Shown here: positions 53,535 through 62,114 of the stretch, piece after piece
How positions within the stretch are numbered: the stretch's first letter is position 1
How the letters are laid out: the number at the start of each line of letters is the position of its first letter
Position numbers and translations under genes: made by a program
Assembly (NCBI GenBank): GCA_030694465.1
Contig: JAUXYJ010000055.1
Location: 62,001-126,000 of the forward strand
DNA length: 64,000 bases
DNA from: Deltaproteobacteria bacterium
Lineage (GTDB): Bacteria > Myxococcota_A > Polyangia > Polyangiales > Ga0077539
Reading direction: 5' to 3'
The notes under the pieces: generated by a model
Told to the model about the DNA's origin: nothing
Databases searched by the model: none
What the model saw: only the letters and a program-made list of their open reading frames with translations

Positions 53535-53595
53535 TAGGCGAGGTACCTTTGTGGATTGTGACCGCAGCGAGCACCGCTAAGGAACTCCAGAGTCA

Positions 53596-54660
53596 ATGAC
53601 CAAGCGAGATTCCAAAAACCTGAAGAGCGTCGTGCCCGAGCCGGCTCCAGAACAACAGTCGACTGTTGATCTCTTGGAGACGCTCACGCGCAAGCGGTCT
53701 GACGATGGCTTTGGTGACCTCTTTGGCACCAAAGAGCCCTCTGTCATGACGCGCCTCCCGCAAGGGGCCGAGGCCCCGCCTACCGCTGACCGAGTCTCTG
53801 TGGTGAACAAGGTTCGGAGCCTCCCGCTGGGTACGTTGACACCGCCCAAGCCCCCGATGCTCCCGGTCGATCTCAACGCGTCGTTCGATGAGAGCCTCGA
53901 TTTTTCGGCCCCGTTCGACATCGCCTCGAACGAAGACGGCGCAGCCGCTCAGTCCGTCAGCAGCGAACGCCCTGAGCTCCATTTTGGCGAAGAAGCGCAG
54001 ATCGAATGGGACGATGTCGATGAGTCCCAGGACGACTCCGCGGGGGGCGAGCTTGAGCTGCAGCCCGCTTCGATCGTTCCGCCTCTCGCACACTTTGCAA
54101 AACAGCAGATCCCCGAGGAGTGGTACCCCCCGCCCGAGCGCTCTCAGCCGCCTCCGCCCGAGGCCGTCCAGCCCAGACCCATCGTGGTCCCCATTCAGCG
54201 CATCGCGGTCGCGAGCACAACCTCTGCCGCGATGGAGCACGAGCGCCGCCGCCTTGAGCGCATTCAACGCGCGCGCGCGCTGATCGCGGCCAATTCGCTG
54301 ACCGAGGCCCAAGACCTGATTGAGCTCTTGCGCGCCTCTGGCGATGCGCGTGTTGCAGACAAATTATCTGTTGATCTTGCAGCGAAGCGTGTCGCGACGC
54401 TCTCCAAGCCCATCGAGTATCGACCGTCCGCACCACCCGTTGATCCGCTCACGGAGCTCGGTGGATTGCAGACGATCCTGCGCGTGCTGCTAACCCCCGC
54501 CGAACAGTGCTCCCTGTCCCTCGACCCGCGCAGCGCTTTTTTGCTCTCGATGATCGATGGCACCATGTCTGTCGACGACATGTGTGACGTCTCTGGGATG
54601 GACCGCGCTCAGACGCTCACTGCGTTGCGAGAGCTCAAGCGACGCAAGGTCGTCGCCTAA
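53596..54660 (+). CDS. Hypothetical protein with C-terminal winged-helix-like module
   Basis: A 354-residue protein. About residues 1-200 are low-complexity and probably disordered, rich in Pro, Ser and acidic residues (with EVWYPPPERSQPPPP-like segments). Residues about 215-275 are helical (MEHERRRLERIQRARAL, ANSLTEAQDLIELLRASGD). The last 70 residues (SAFLLSMIDGTMSVDDMCDVSGMDRAQTLTALRELKRRKVVA read in two parts) form the small domain that I know from the ends of many myxobacterial regulatory proteins, where it looks like a winged helix. It follows dnaK on the same strand by 90 bases. A link to the chaperone pair is inference. Gene function unknown. Confidence 0.72.
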   Translation: MTKRDSKNLKSVVPEPAPEQQSTVDLLETLTRKRSDDGFGDLFGTKEPSVMTRLPQGAEAPPTADRVSVVNKVRSLPLGTLTPPKPPMLPVDLNASFDESLDFSAPFDIASNEDGAAAQSVSSERPELHFGEEAQIEWDDVDESQDDSAGGELELQPASIVPPLAHFAKQQIPEEWYPPPERSQPPPPEAVQPRPIVVPIQRIAVASTTSAAMEHERRRLERIQRARALIAANSLTEAQDLIELLRASGDARVADKLSVDLAAKRVATLSKPIEYRPSAPPVDPLTELGGLQTILRVLLTPAEQCSLSLDPRSAFLLSMIDGTMSVDDMCDVSGMDRAQTLTALRELKRRKVVA

Positions 54661-54679
54661 AGTTACTTCGATAAGTACT

Positions 54680-55849
54680 TCAGTAAATCCAGTTCGATTT
54701 TGGGTCCCACCGCGCCATGCGTGGCTGACCCATCGCAACGATCTCTTCAATGCTCGCCGCAGCTTCAAGCGCCATGCGTACGCTCGCGTCGCCAGTGAGC
54801 AGATCAATCGCTGGTGAATCGCTCACAAACTCATAACGTTCGCGACGCCAACTGAACCGCTCGTGTGCTGCTAACGCACGAAGCGCAGCCAAATACACAC
54901 GATAAGGCCGAAACAGTCCCCGATCCGTGACGTGGACTTGCACCCCGCCGCAGACCTGATTCGTCCACTTGTGAAACGTCGGGCAGAAGGTCGTGGGGCG
55001 CGCTATAAATCCTGCGCCTCCGTCACGGTGCATTGCGTGTGCGAGCGCTTGGCCATCGACCCAGGGAGCGCCAAAGAGCTCAAAAGGTCGCGTGGTCCCT
55101 CGGCCTTCAGAGAGGTTGGTCCCTTCGATAAGACAACCACCAGGATAGACGTCTGCGGTGTCTGTCGTGGGCATGTTGGGGGACGGAGCCACCCAAGGCA
55201 GCGTCGTGTCGCGAAAGAGCATCTCGCGCTCCCAGTGACTCATCCGGATGACCGAGACACCTGTGAGGGACTCGTCGCGTGCCGCGGCGAGCACGGCCTC
55301 TCCGAGGGTCAGGCCGTGACGAACCGGGACCGCACGCAGACCCACGAAGGAAAACAACGAGTCAAGCTGCGGAGGGCCCTCAATGAGCGTCCCGCCCAGC
55401 GGGTTGGGGCGATCCAGGACGATCAGCTCAATCCCACGCGCAGAGCACACCCGCGCGCAGAGCACCGCCGTCCAGACAAACGTGTAGTACCGGCTCCCGA
55501 CATCTTGAAGATCGACCACGAGCGCGTCGAGCGTGTCGAGCCACTCAGCCCGTGGCGTGAGGGACTCGAAGTTGTCCCCATAGAGCGAGTGAACCGCAGC
55601 TCCCGTGCTGGGATCGATCGCGTTCTCGACACCGATCATGTCTTGCGCCTCACCGCCGTACCCATGCTCGGGGCCAAAGAGCGCGACGACCTTCGCGCCT
55701 GCGGCTACCAGTACGTCTTTCGCGTGGATGAGCGACCGAGTGACGCTTGCCGGATGCGCGACCAAGCCCACACGCCGACCGCGGACACGGTCCACCGCGG
55801 ACGGATCCCCTGCTGCCAAACGATCCAACCCTGATTGTACGCTCGCCAT
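54680..55849 (-). CDS. Exo-beta-N-acetylmuramidase NamZ-like protein (DUF1343)
   Basis: A 389-residue protein starting with ATG at 55849. It matches the DUF1343/NamZ family: GRRVGLVAHPASVTRSL, VVALFGPEHGYGGEAQDM, VHSLYGD, LDALVVDLQDVGSRYYTF, VLDRPNPLGGTLIEGP and LSEGRGTTRPFELFGAPW are its hallmarks. Known NamZ enzymes remove N-acetylmuramic acid from the non-reducing end of peptidoglycan fragments. I see no signal peptide, so a cytoplasmic recycling role is plausible. It is the last gene of a minus-strand group behind two large lipoproteins but need not act with them; the 59-base gap is compatible with cotranscription. Confidence 0.9.
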   Translation of the reverse strand: MASVQSGLDRLAAGDPSAVDRVRGRRVGLVAHPASVTRSLIHAKDVLVAAGAKVVALFGPEHGYGGEAQDMIGVENAIDPSTGAAVHSLYGDNFESLTPRAEWLDTLDALVVDLQDVGSRYYTFVWTAVLCARVCSARGIELIVLDRPNPLGGTLIEGPPQLDSLFSFVGLRAVPVRHGLTLGEAVLAAARDESLTGVSVIRMSHWEREMLFRDTTLPWVAPSPNMPTTDTADVYPGGCLIEGTNLSEGRGTTRPFELFGAPWVDGQALAHAMHRDGGAGFIARPTTFCPTFHKWTNQVCGGVQVHVTDRGLFRPYRVYLAALRALAAHERFSWRRERYEFVSDSPAIDLLTGDASVRMALEAAASIEEIVAMGQPRMARWDPKSNWIY

Positions 55850-55908
55850 GCTTGCCTCGCCCCAAGTGTAGGCTAGTGCACGGCGGCTTCGACAGGCGAA
55901 TGTGTAGT

Positions 55909-58900
55909 TTAGGTGCCGTCGATGCAGTCGAAGAGCACGCGATAGCCACGGAGCACCGGGGTCGCGCTGCGCGCTGCGTTCGAGTTGAGCGTAAAGCGCA
56001 CGCGGAGGTGAGGATTACGTGTGGGCTGACCCGCGATGGTCAACGCCGAGCGGAGATCCATGGGGGAGGTCGCAGGAGGAGCTACACCGACGCGCACCGC
56101 GGGTGCTGCTGCGAGCCCAGCGGGCGTGAGCGCGGTGTACGCGTCGACCTCGATAGAGGTCCCTGCGGGGGTGTCGGCAGCGAACTGGATTTGGTTCCAG
56201 AGGGGTTGACGACCGGCACCACACACGACGTTGGCGTCCACGTCGTAGGTGAAGGTCCCGCTGGGCGGAAAGGCCGAGGGAGGGACCACAATCGTGACCG
56301 GGACGCGGCCCAGCTCGTACGAGCCGTTGCCACGCACCACAATCTCAAACGTAAACACCTGCTGAACCGCGGTCGCCGTCACGCAGTTGTTCAAGAAGTC
56401 CGCGCGAAAGTTGACCTGTGTGCCCGGGAGGCACTGCCGGGCCACCACAGGCTGGCCACCGATCGCCGTCGGGGGATCCACGCAACGCCCAGCGGCGTAG
56501 GGCGCGACTTCGCCAGCGGCAGGATTCGACAGTCGAATCGTCCCGATGGCTGCGCCCACGGGGCTGCGCACAAAACAACGCTCGTCGACGGGCGTCGCAG
56601 GGTTGTCCTCGGCGCGCGCCGTCACATCCATACGTGCGTAGTTTGCAAGGTCCACCACCGCCTGGACGACCGCCGGACCGAGGCCGGTGCCATTCGCATT
56701 GATGGAGTACACAGCGTTGGCGCCACCGCCGACGAGGGAGCCTGTGCCCGCCGCCAGCGCGTTGAAGTCCGCCATGGCAGGTGCGTAGCGCCCGCTGGAC
56801 TCCACGGTGATGACCTTCACGCCGCGATCGTTCATCTCGTCGATCATTTCGTCAAAGCGGGGCGTGCGCTGGGTCCCAAGGGTCCCCGTGTTCGAGCCGC
56901 CTGCGAAGAGCACGTTGTTTGCGTAGGCGTTGGTGTTGCCCACGCCGTTGTGAAAGGCCGCGTCCGTAAAGAGCATCACGATCGGGATGCTGCCGTTTCG
57001 AAAGCAGGGGTAGCCGAAGCGACCCGCTGGGCAGCCCGTCCGGGTTCCGAAGTAGCCCTGGAGCCCACGGCCAGTGACCGTCGCCCAGAGCGCCACGGTC
57101 TGGGACTCGGGCCAGTCGTTGCCGTAGTGCAACCCGAGCGTGTTGACGGCAGTCTGCGCCGCCGCAGGGTTGTCGCCGAGGTCCAACAGGTTTTGGTAGG
57201 CGACGTCCCCCGAGCCAGAGCTCCCATAGGGGCTGACCGGCATGTCATCGTGGCGACCCACGCCAAACCAGCTATCCGGGATGACACACTTGATCGCACC
57301 AATCACGCCGCCCGGGCAGCCTGGGATGAACGTGCCGGTGGTCATGGCGCTGCGGAGGTTCGTCAGCTCTCCACCCATCGAGCCTGTGGTGTCGAAGAGA
57401 AAGTAGACGTCCGCGGTGCGCAAAACGGTCGAGAAGTTGAGCCCGTCTGGACCTGCGCCGGTGCCAAAGGGAAGCTCGTGGTAGATCTGCAGAGCGTCTC
57501 CGTTGACTGTGAGCCCCGCGATCGCGTCAAGCTCGTCGTCAAAGCTGTGAAAGCGACAAGCTGCGGTGGGATTGCCTGAGTTTCCAGCGACAATCGACGC
57601 GTAGCGAAACGAGTATCCGCAGGGGAGAGACCACACCGTGGTCATCGCGTCCGCGACAGCGTCGCCAAACGCGGTGGTGTTAAGGTCCGACACATCCGCA
57701 GGATTGCCCTGTGAGTTGGGGTTGCGGGTCCAGCCCTGGGTAAACGTCTCGGTGAGCACCGCGAGGTTCCACTGGCTCGGGTTGGGCGCGGTGGGTGACG
57801 CGATGGTCGTCGCGTTGGGGTTGTCGCTCAGCCAGACCGTGTACTCAAACGGCTCAAGGCACGAGTCGCTCGTGTGGTCAGTGATCGGAAACAGCACCAC
57901 GCGGTTGGCCGGCGCGCCGAGATCGTACTTGCGACCCTCGACCGGATCATATCCCCAATCGCGGAGGTTTTGGCCAGGCAGAGGCTGCCCATCGCTCACG
58001 CCTCCCCCTGAGGGATTCAAGCGCACATGCTGTGTAAAGAGCCAGTCGAGGTTGTCTGCAAACGTGCCAATGTTCGCGACCGTACGGGGACCCCCAAAGC
58101 ATGCCCACGCGTCGCAGATGGTGGGTGTGCAAGTGGTGCAAGCGTAGGGACCGCCCGCTTGGTAGTTGATTCGGCCCACTGGGCAGCCCGTTGGGTTGCT
58201 CTCAATGCCGCCGATGTACCGCGCCATGCGCAACGTGCGGGCGTCGCCACCGGTCCGCGTGCGAAAGATGTCGTTGACGACACGGCCGCCCGTGCTGCGG
58301 ATGGCGCCAATGCACGACTGCTGTTGGAGGTCACGCTCGCAGTTGCATCGCCCCGACGAGTTGGGCAGACACTGGCTCACCGTGGTGTCGCAGTAATAGC
58401 CTGCGGGACAATCCGAGTGGCGCACGCACGCTGCGATGCGAGGCACACACCGGCTGTTGATACACTGTTCAGAGGCCGCGCAGCACGAGTCCGCAGGGGC
58501 TTGACCACAGTGAGTCTGGCCCGCTGTGCAGGTCGCACCACACGCGCTCCAGCGAATGGGAGGAGGCGCGCTCATCCCAGGGCCCGTGCAAATCGCGGGG
58601 TCGTACGCGGGAGTCTCTTGGTAGGTATAACAAGTCTCGCCAGCGACACAGCAGCTTCCGCCGCAGGTGGGGACCACACAGACTGGTGGAGGAGGGGCGC
58701 CTCCTGGGAGCTGAATGCCACCGTTGCCGCCGCCAGGGCAGAACCCAGGCACCGGCTGGTTCGAGATAATCACCCCTGTCCCGCGTCCGGCGAGCTCTGC
58801 GGGTGTTGTGGGACAGATGCTTGTGACACGGCACTCAGGGCTGCACGCTGAGCCGCATGTGGTGGGGGACACAATGGTGCGGGTCGAGAACGCGTTGGGA

Positions 58901-59361
58901 AGGCAGCGCTGCCACCGCCCGCCAGTACACAAGCGAGTGCCGCTGTGACAGACCCCGTCGCTGGCCACAGAGCGCCCGTCCGTCGCGACGTTGCAGCTCT
59001 CGATCGCGCCGTCTTCGCTGCACGCACAGCCCGTGTTGGGCGTCTCGCAGCGGTAGCACTGGTCGGTGATCGCGGCGTTTGAGTCGTCGCAGTCGTTGCC
59101 TCGTGGGCAATTGGGACCGAATTCGTCGGCGTCGCCATCGAGGCACGCGGGGGGCAGCGGCGCCTGAAGGGGCGTCTCCGTCGATTCGCTCGGGGTCGCG
59201 ACAGCCGGCGCAGCGCTGGGGGTCGCTTCGGCTGCTGCGTCGCTGCTGCTGCCATCTCCGCTCTCTGGGAGCACAGAAGTGCAGCCCGCAAGGAGCGCGA
59301 CCATGGCGATCGGTAGCCGAGTCGTCAAAAGTGCAGGACGATCGTTGGGCGACGTCGACAT
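55909..59361 (-). CDS. Large lipoprotein with VWA domain and Cys-rich N-terminal part
   Basis: I use the ATG at 59361 (MSTSPNDRPALLTTRLPIA) with lipobox at VALLAGC; the frame from 59409 starts with a GTG and has no better signal. The product is 1150 residues. Near residue 80 it has a MopE-like segment (CLDGDADEFGPNC, GNDCDDSNAAITDQC) with Asp-rich turns. About residues 85-350 are Cys-rich with modules of the CCxxGExC and CxxxSDCPAGYYC type. About 630-830 form a von Willebrand factor A domain whose MIDAS is DTTGSM (FLFDTTGSMGGEL, near 655). The end is beta-rich. A metal-dependent adhesive surface protein is the likely role. Confidence 0.82.
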   Translation of the reverse strand: MSTSPNDRPALLTTRLPIAMVALLAGCTSVLPESGDGSSSDAAAEATPSAAPAVATPSESTETPLQAPLPPACLDGDADEFGPNCPRGNDCDDSNAAITDQCYRCETPNTGCACSEDGAIESCNVATDGRSVASDGVCHSGTRLCTGGRWQRCLPNAFSTRTIVSPTTCGSACSPECRVTSICPTTPAELAGRGTGVIISNQPVPGFCPGGGNGGIQLPGGAPPPPVCVVPTCGGSCCVAGETCYTYQETPAYDPAICTGPGMSAPPPIRWSACGATCTAGQTHCGQAPADSCCAASEQCINSRCVPRIAACVRHSDCPAGYYCDTTVSQCLPNSSGRCNCERDLQQQSCIGAIRSTGGRVVNDIFRTRTGGDARTLRMARYIGGIESNPTGCPVGRINYQAGGPYACTTCTPTICDAWACFGGPRTVANIGTFADNLDWLFTQHVRLNPSGGGVSDGQPLPGQNLRDWGYDPVEGRKYDLGAPANRVVLFPITDHTSDSCLEPFEYTVWLSDNPNATTIASPTAPNPSQWNLAVLTETFTQGWTRNPNSQGNPADVSDLNTTAFGDAVADAMTTVWSLPCGYSFRYASIVAGNSGNPTAACRFHSFDDELDAIAGLTVNGDALQIYHELPFGTGAGPDGLNFSTVLRTADVYFLFDTTGSMGGELTNLRSAMTTGTFIPGCPGGVIGAIKCVIPDSWFGVGRHDDMPVSPYGSSGSGDVAYQNLLDLGDNPAAAQTAVNTLGLHYGNDWPESQTVALWATVTGRGLQGYFGTRTGCPAGRFGYPCFRNGSIPIVMLFTDAAFHNGVGNTNAYANNVLFAGGSNTGTLGTQRTPRFDEMIDEMNDRGVKVITVESSGRYAPAMADFNALAAGTGSLVGGGANAVYSINANGTGLGPAVVQAVVDLANYARMDVTARAEDNPATPVDERCFVRSPVGAAIGTIRLSNPAAGEVAPYAAGRCVDPPTAIGGQPVVARQCLPGTQVNFRADFLNNCVTATAVQQVFTFEIVVRGNGSYELGRVPVTIVVPPSAFPPSGTFTYDVDANVVCGAGRQPLWNQIQFAADTPAGTSIEVDAYTALTPAGLAAAPAVRVGVAPPATSPMDLRSALTIAGQPTRNPHLRVRFTLNSNAARSATPVLRGYRVLFDCIDGT

Positions 59362-59507
59362 CAGGAGGCAACCTTTCGAAGAGGGAGAGACGCAGCGCAA
59401 ATACACCACGCCTTAGGACGGAGAATGCACGAACCATGCCTATGGACAGTGGTTGCGCAAGATGACTCCGCTTCAACGATTCTGGTGCAGGGCTTACATG
59501 ACCTGCC

Positions 59508-59522
59508 ATGAAAGGTTTTCAT
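59508..59522. promoter_or_regulatory. Inverted repeat upstream of the VWA lipoprotein gene
   Basis: ATGAAA and TTTCAT flank GGT, a perfect 6-bp inverted repeat in an AT-rich patch of the 201-base gap. It could be an operator or the stem of a short hairpin; no promoter boxes were clear. Confidence 0.3.
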
Positions 59523-59562
59523 AGCGTGTGCCTTGGTTGCATAGTGTCCGCGGTGTGAGTGA

Positions 59563-60990
59563 CTAGCGGCAGTGGACGGCTGCGATCCGTGTGATCGCGC
59601 CAGACGCGGCGTCGTCGGTCCAGCCGAGGCCATAACCGCCCCCGCCAGCCGCGATCCCGGGGCGACCACCGGGTCCAGAGGGCACAACGCGAGAGGTGTC
59701 TCGCACGGTGCCAGCGGCGTCGATGCGCGCGAGGTCGATGCTCGCTGGGGTGCGCGTGGGTGCGCGCCATGCGAGGACGATCCCGGGAGTGTCCAGCGCG
59801 ACCGCGACGTCTTGGGCGCCCATGGTCGAGGGGACAGAGAGCTCGGCCGAGGTGCCATCTCCGGCCGCAAGCGTGATCCTTCGAAAGCGAACCGCTGCTG
59901 AATCTGCAGGCCGCGCGAACGACACCCAGACATCGCCGTCGTCCTCGAGGGTGGCGTCTACCGAGGGCCCAAGGTCCGCGCCGGTGGCGACCGAGAGGGG
60001 GGCCATCGCGGCCGCTCCTGTGCTCCTCAAGGGCGTGACCTGGATCGAAGGGGTGGCCGCGTTGCGCCAAGCTACGGCATAGACATCCGCGTCGACCGAG
60101 CCCACGAGCCGAAACTCGCCGACGTTGTCCGTGGGCCCTGTGATGTCTGTGACTGTGCCGACGGAGACGGAGGTCAAGCTGACCCCACGAAGGATCCCTC
60201 GGCCAGACTCGATCGCGCGCCAGATCACCAGCAATCCCGCGGGGGTCTGGACGATCTCGGGCTGCTGCAGCGAGGGCCCGGTGGCGAGCACCTGCTCGCT
60301 CCCGCCGACCTCGAGGAAGTTCGATTGCATACGGCGAAACCCAATAGAATCTACGCCCGCGACAGTCTCAGCCCAGACGACCGAGTAGAACATCGAGTCT
60401 TGCGCGAAGCTCCCCCCACGCACGGCACGCCCCACCGCGCGTCCTGTGATGTTGCCCACCAGTACTGGGGCGCCGTCGCGATCAACACGCTGCAACCAGA
60501 CGTTGTCTGCGCCCTCGCGCAAGACCGTCGCAGAGGCCTGAAATCCTGTAAAATTGCTGCGAACATAGACGGGCCTGCTGCCGCGTCCGCCTGCGCCAAA
60601 GGCCACCGGCGTCGCGGCCAAGCTACAGGGCTGCACGCCAAACGACGCGTCGGGCACGGTGACGTCCAAGCCCATGGTCGCGGTCGTGTCTTCGACGACG
60701 TCGCGAGGTGGCACGGTGGCGCCATCGGCCCCATCGCGCGTGGCCCCGTCGCCCACGGCGGAGCCATCTCTCGCGAGCGTCGCGTCGATGTCTGACACGT
60801 CGCTTGGGGGCTGCCCGTCGGGACCGACAGGCCGAGTGTCGACAACGACGCGATCGGCTGGGATCTCGAACTCTTCGACTGCGGCGTCACTCTGCGAGGG
60901 CGCGGGGCAGCCGATGAGCGCGACCGCGACGAGGCCCAATAGAGCAGGGCAAGCGCGAAGAAGAGAGCCCCTAAGAAAGCGACGATTCAT
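59563..60990 (-). CDS. Lipoprotein of unknown function with propeller-like repeats
   Basis: The ATG at 60990 (MNRRFLRGSLLRACPALL) gives the lipobox VALIGC (about residue 28); the extension to 61038 is not needed. The product is 475 residues. An Asp/Pro-rich linker (about 30-110) is followed by a domain of repeated strand pairs (VLVGNITGRAVGRAVRGG, LLVIWRAIESGRGIL, VYAVAWRNAATPSIQV, IVLAWRAPTRTPASIDLARI) with an aromatic W at the same place in each. This suggests a beta-propeller-like fold. Two Cys, near the domain ends (QPCSL and VHCR), may close the ring by a disulfide. Function not recognised. It lies upstream of the VWA lipoprotein in the same orientation. Confidence 0.72.
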   Translation of the reverse strand: MNRRFLRGSLLRACPALLGLVAVALIGCPAPSQSDAAVEEFEIPADRVVVDTRPVGPDGQPPSDVSDIDATLARDGSAVGDGATRDGADGATVPPRDVVEDTTATMGLDVTVPDASFGVQPCSLAATPVAFGAGGRGSRPVYVRSNFTGFQASATVLREGADNVWLQRVDRDGAPVLVGNITGRAVGRAVRGGSFAQDSMFYSVVWAETVAGVDSIGFRRMQSNFLEVGGSEQVLATGPSLQQPEIVQTPAGLLVIWRAIESGRGILRGVSLTSVSVGTVTDITGPTDNVGEFRLVGSVDADVYAVAWRNAATPSIQVTPLRSTGAAAMAPLSVATGADLGPSVDATLEDDGDVWVSFARPADSAAVRFRRITLAAGDGTSAELSVPSTMGAQDVAVALDTPGIVLAWRAPTRTPASIDLARIDAAGTVRDTSRVVPSGPGGRPGIAAGGGGYGLGWTDDAASGAITRIAAVHCR

Positions 60991-61136
60991 GATCTGATTT
61001 GTATCATAACTGCCGCAAGCAGATGAGTTTGTAGGCATTCGCTACGGTTGTGCGCGGGTTGGGCTATGTTCGCGCGCCCCAAACATTCCGGCGCGTGTGC
61101 GAGCGGAGCTGTGTTGGGGGGCAGGACACGCAGAGG

Positions 61137-62114
61137 ATGAGCGACGAAGCCGGGATGAGCGAGGGCTCAATGAGTGGTGGCAAGACGCCATTTCATAAGT
61201 ATTTTCGCTGGGCGTTTGTGTTGGTTCCGTTGGTCGCGCTTTGGGAGCTAGTCGCCCATGTGGCGATCGTCCGTGGAGCGCCAAAGCCCAACGATTGGCA
61301 GAGCGCTCACGCGTGGATCGCGTCGCACAAAGGTGCGCGGGACCTCGTGGCCAGCGCGCCCGTCTGGACCGACCCGCTCGCGCGATGGCACTTCGGTGAT
61401 CTCATCCCCCTTCGGGATGCCGCACGCGCAGACGCGAGCACCTACACGCGAGCCCTGGTGGCGACCATTCGCGGCGGAGAACACCCGGACTTTGCCGGTT
61501 GGCGCGAAGAGCAGTCGCAACGATTTGGCGCAGTCACAGTGAGGGTATTGCGCAACCCACGGCCCGCGCTCGCGCTCTTTGACTTCTACGATCAGCTGCA
61601 CGAAGCGCGCGTTTTTAGGGTCGAATCGTCGGGTCCACGCGAGTGTCCGCTCGCGCTTGGGGTTCCGGTGACGGGGGGCGGGTTGCACCAAGGCCCCCTC
61701 GCTGGACCCGAGCGTTTTCAGTGTGGCGAGGGCTGGAACAACGTCTCGCGCATCGTGCTCGAGGACATGAGCCACCGCGGACGGCGCTGCATTTGGTCGC
61801 ACCCTGTGGTCGACGTGCCGATGCGCACGGTCTATCAGAATGTTCCGATCGGCGAGGAAATTTACGGCTATCACGGGATCGCCTACCAAGCCGAGCGTGG
61901 CGGCGACCACGGTGAAATTGGCTGCGATGTGACGCTGACCGTGCGAGTCGCGGGGCGAGAAGTAGGGCGCGCAGTGCATCACGATGGCGACGGCTGGCGC
62001 CTCTTTCGTTTTGACACACGGGCGCTTCGAGGGACCCGCCAAGAGGTCAGCTTTGAGGCGAGCATGCCCTCCGCACGTGCAGCTCATTACTGCTTTACAG
62101 GAGACGCGCGATGA
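61137..62114 (+). CDS. Membrane-anchored protein of unknown function
   Basis: The first well-placed ATG is 61137 (MSDEAGMSEGSMSGG), though its AGAGG lies directly against it; ATGs at 61155 and 61170 are alternatives. The product is about 325 residues: one N-terminal membrane helix (FVLVPLVALWELVAHVAIV) followed by a soluble domain without recognised motif. That domain holds CPLALGVPVTGGG, WNNVSRIVLEDMSHRGRRC, GDHGEIGCDVTLTV and HYCF, with four Cys that may form disulfides outside the membrane. It overlaps the glycosyltransferase gene by 4 bases (ATGA), so it is probably its functional partner. Confidence 0.68.
   Translation: MSDEAGMSEGSMSGGKTPFHKYFRWAFVLVPLVALWELVAHVAIVRGAPKPNDWQSAHAWIASHKGARDLVASAPVWTDPLARWHFGDLIPLRDAARADASTYTRALVATIRGGEHPDFAGWREEQSQRFGAVTVRVLRNPRPALALFDFYDQLHEARVFRVESSGPRECPLALGVPVTGGGLHQGPLAGPERFQCGEGWNNVSRIVLEDMSHRGRRCIWSHPVVDVPMRTVYQNVPIGEEIYGYHGIAYQAERGGDHGEIGCDVTLTVRVAGREVGRAVHHDGDGWRLFRFDTRALRGTRQEVSFEASMPSARAAHYCFTGDAR

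Noticed and set aside
55747..57579. 610-codon plus-strand frame
   Set aside because: Antisense to the VWA lipoprotein; Arg/His/Val-rich with no domain.
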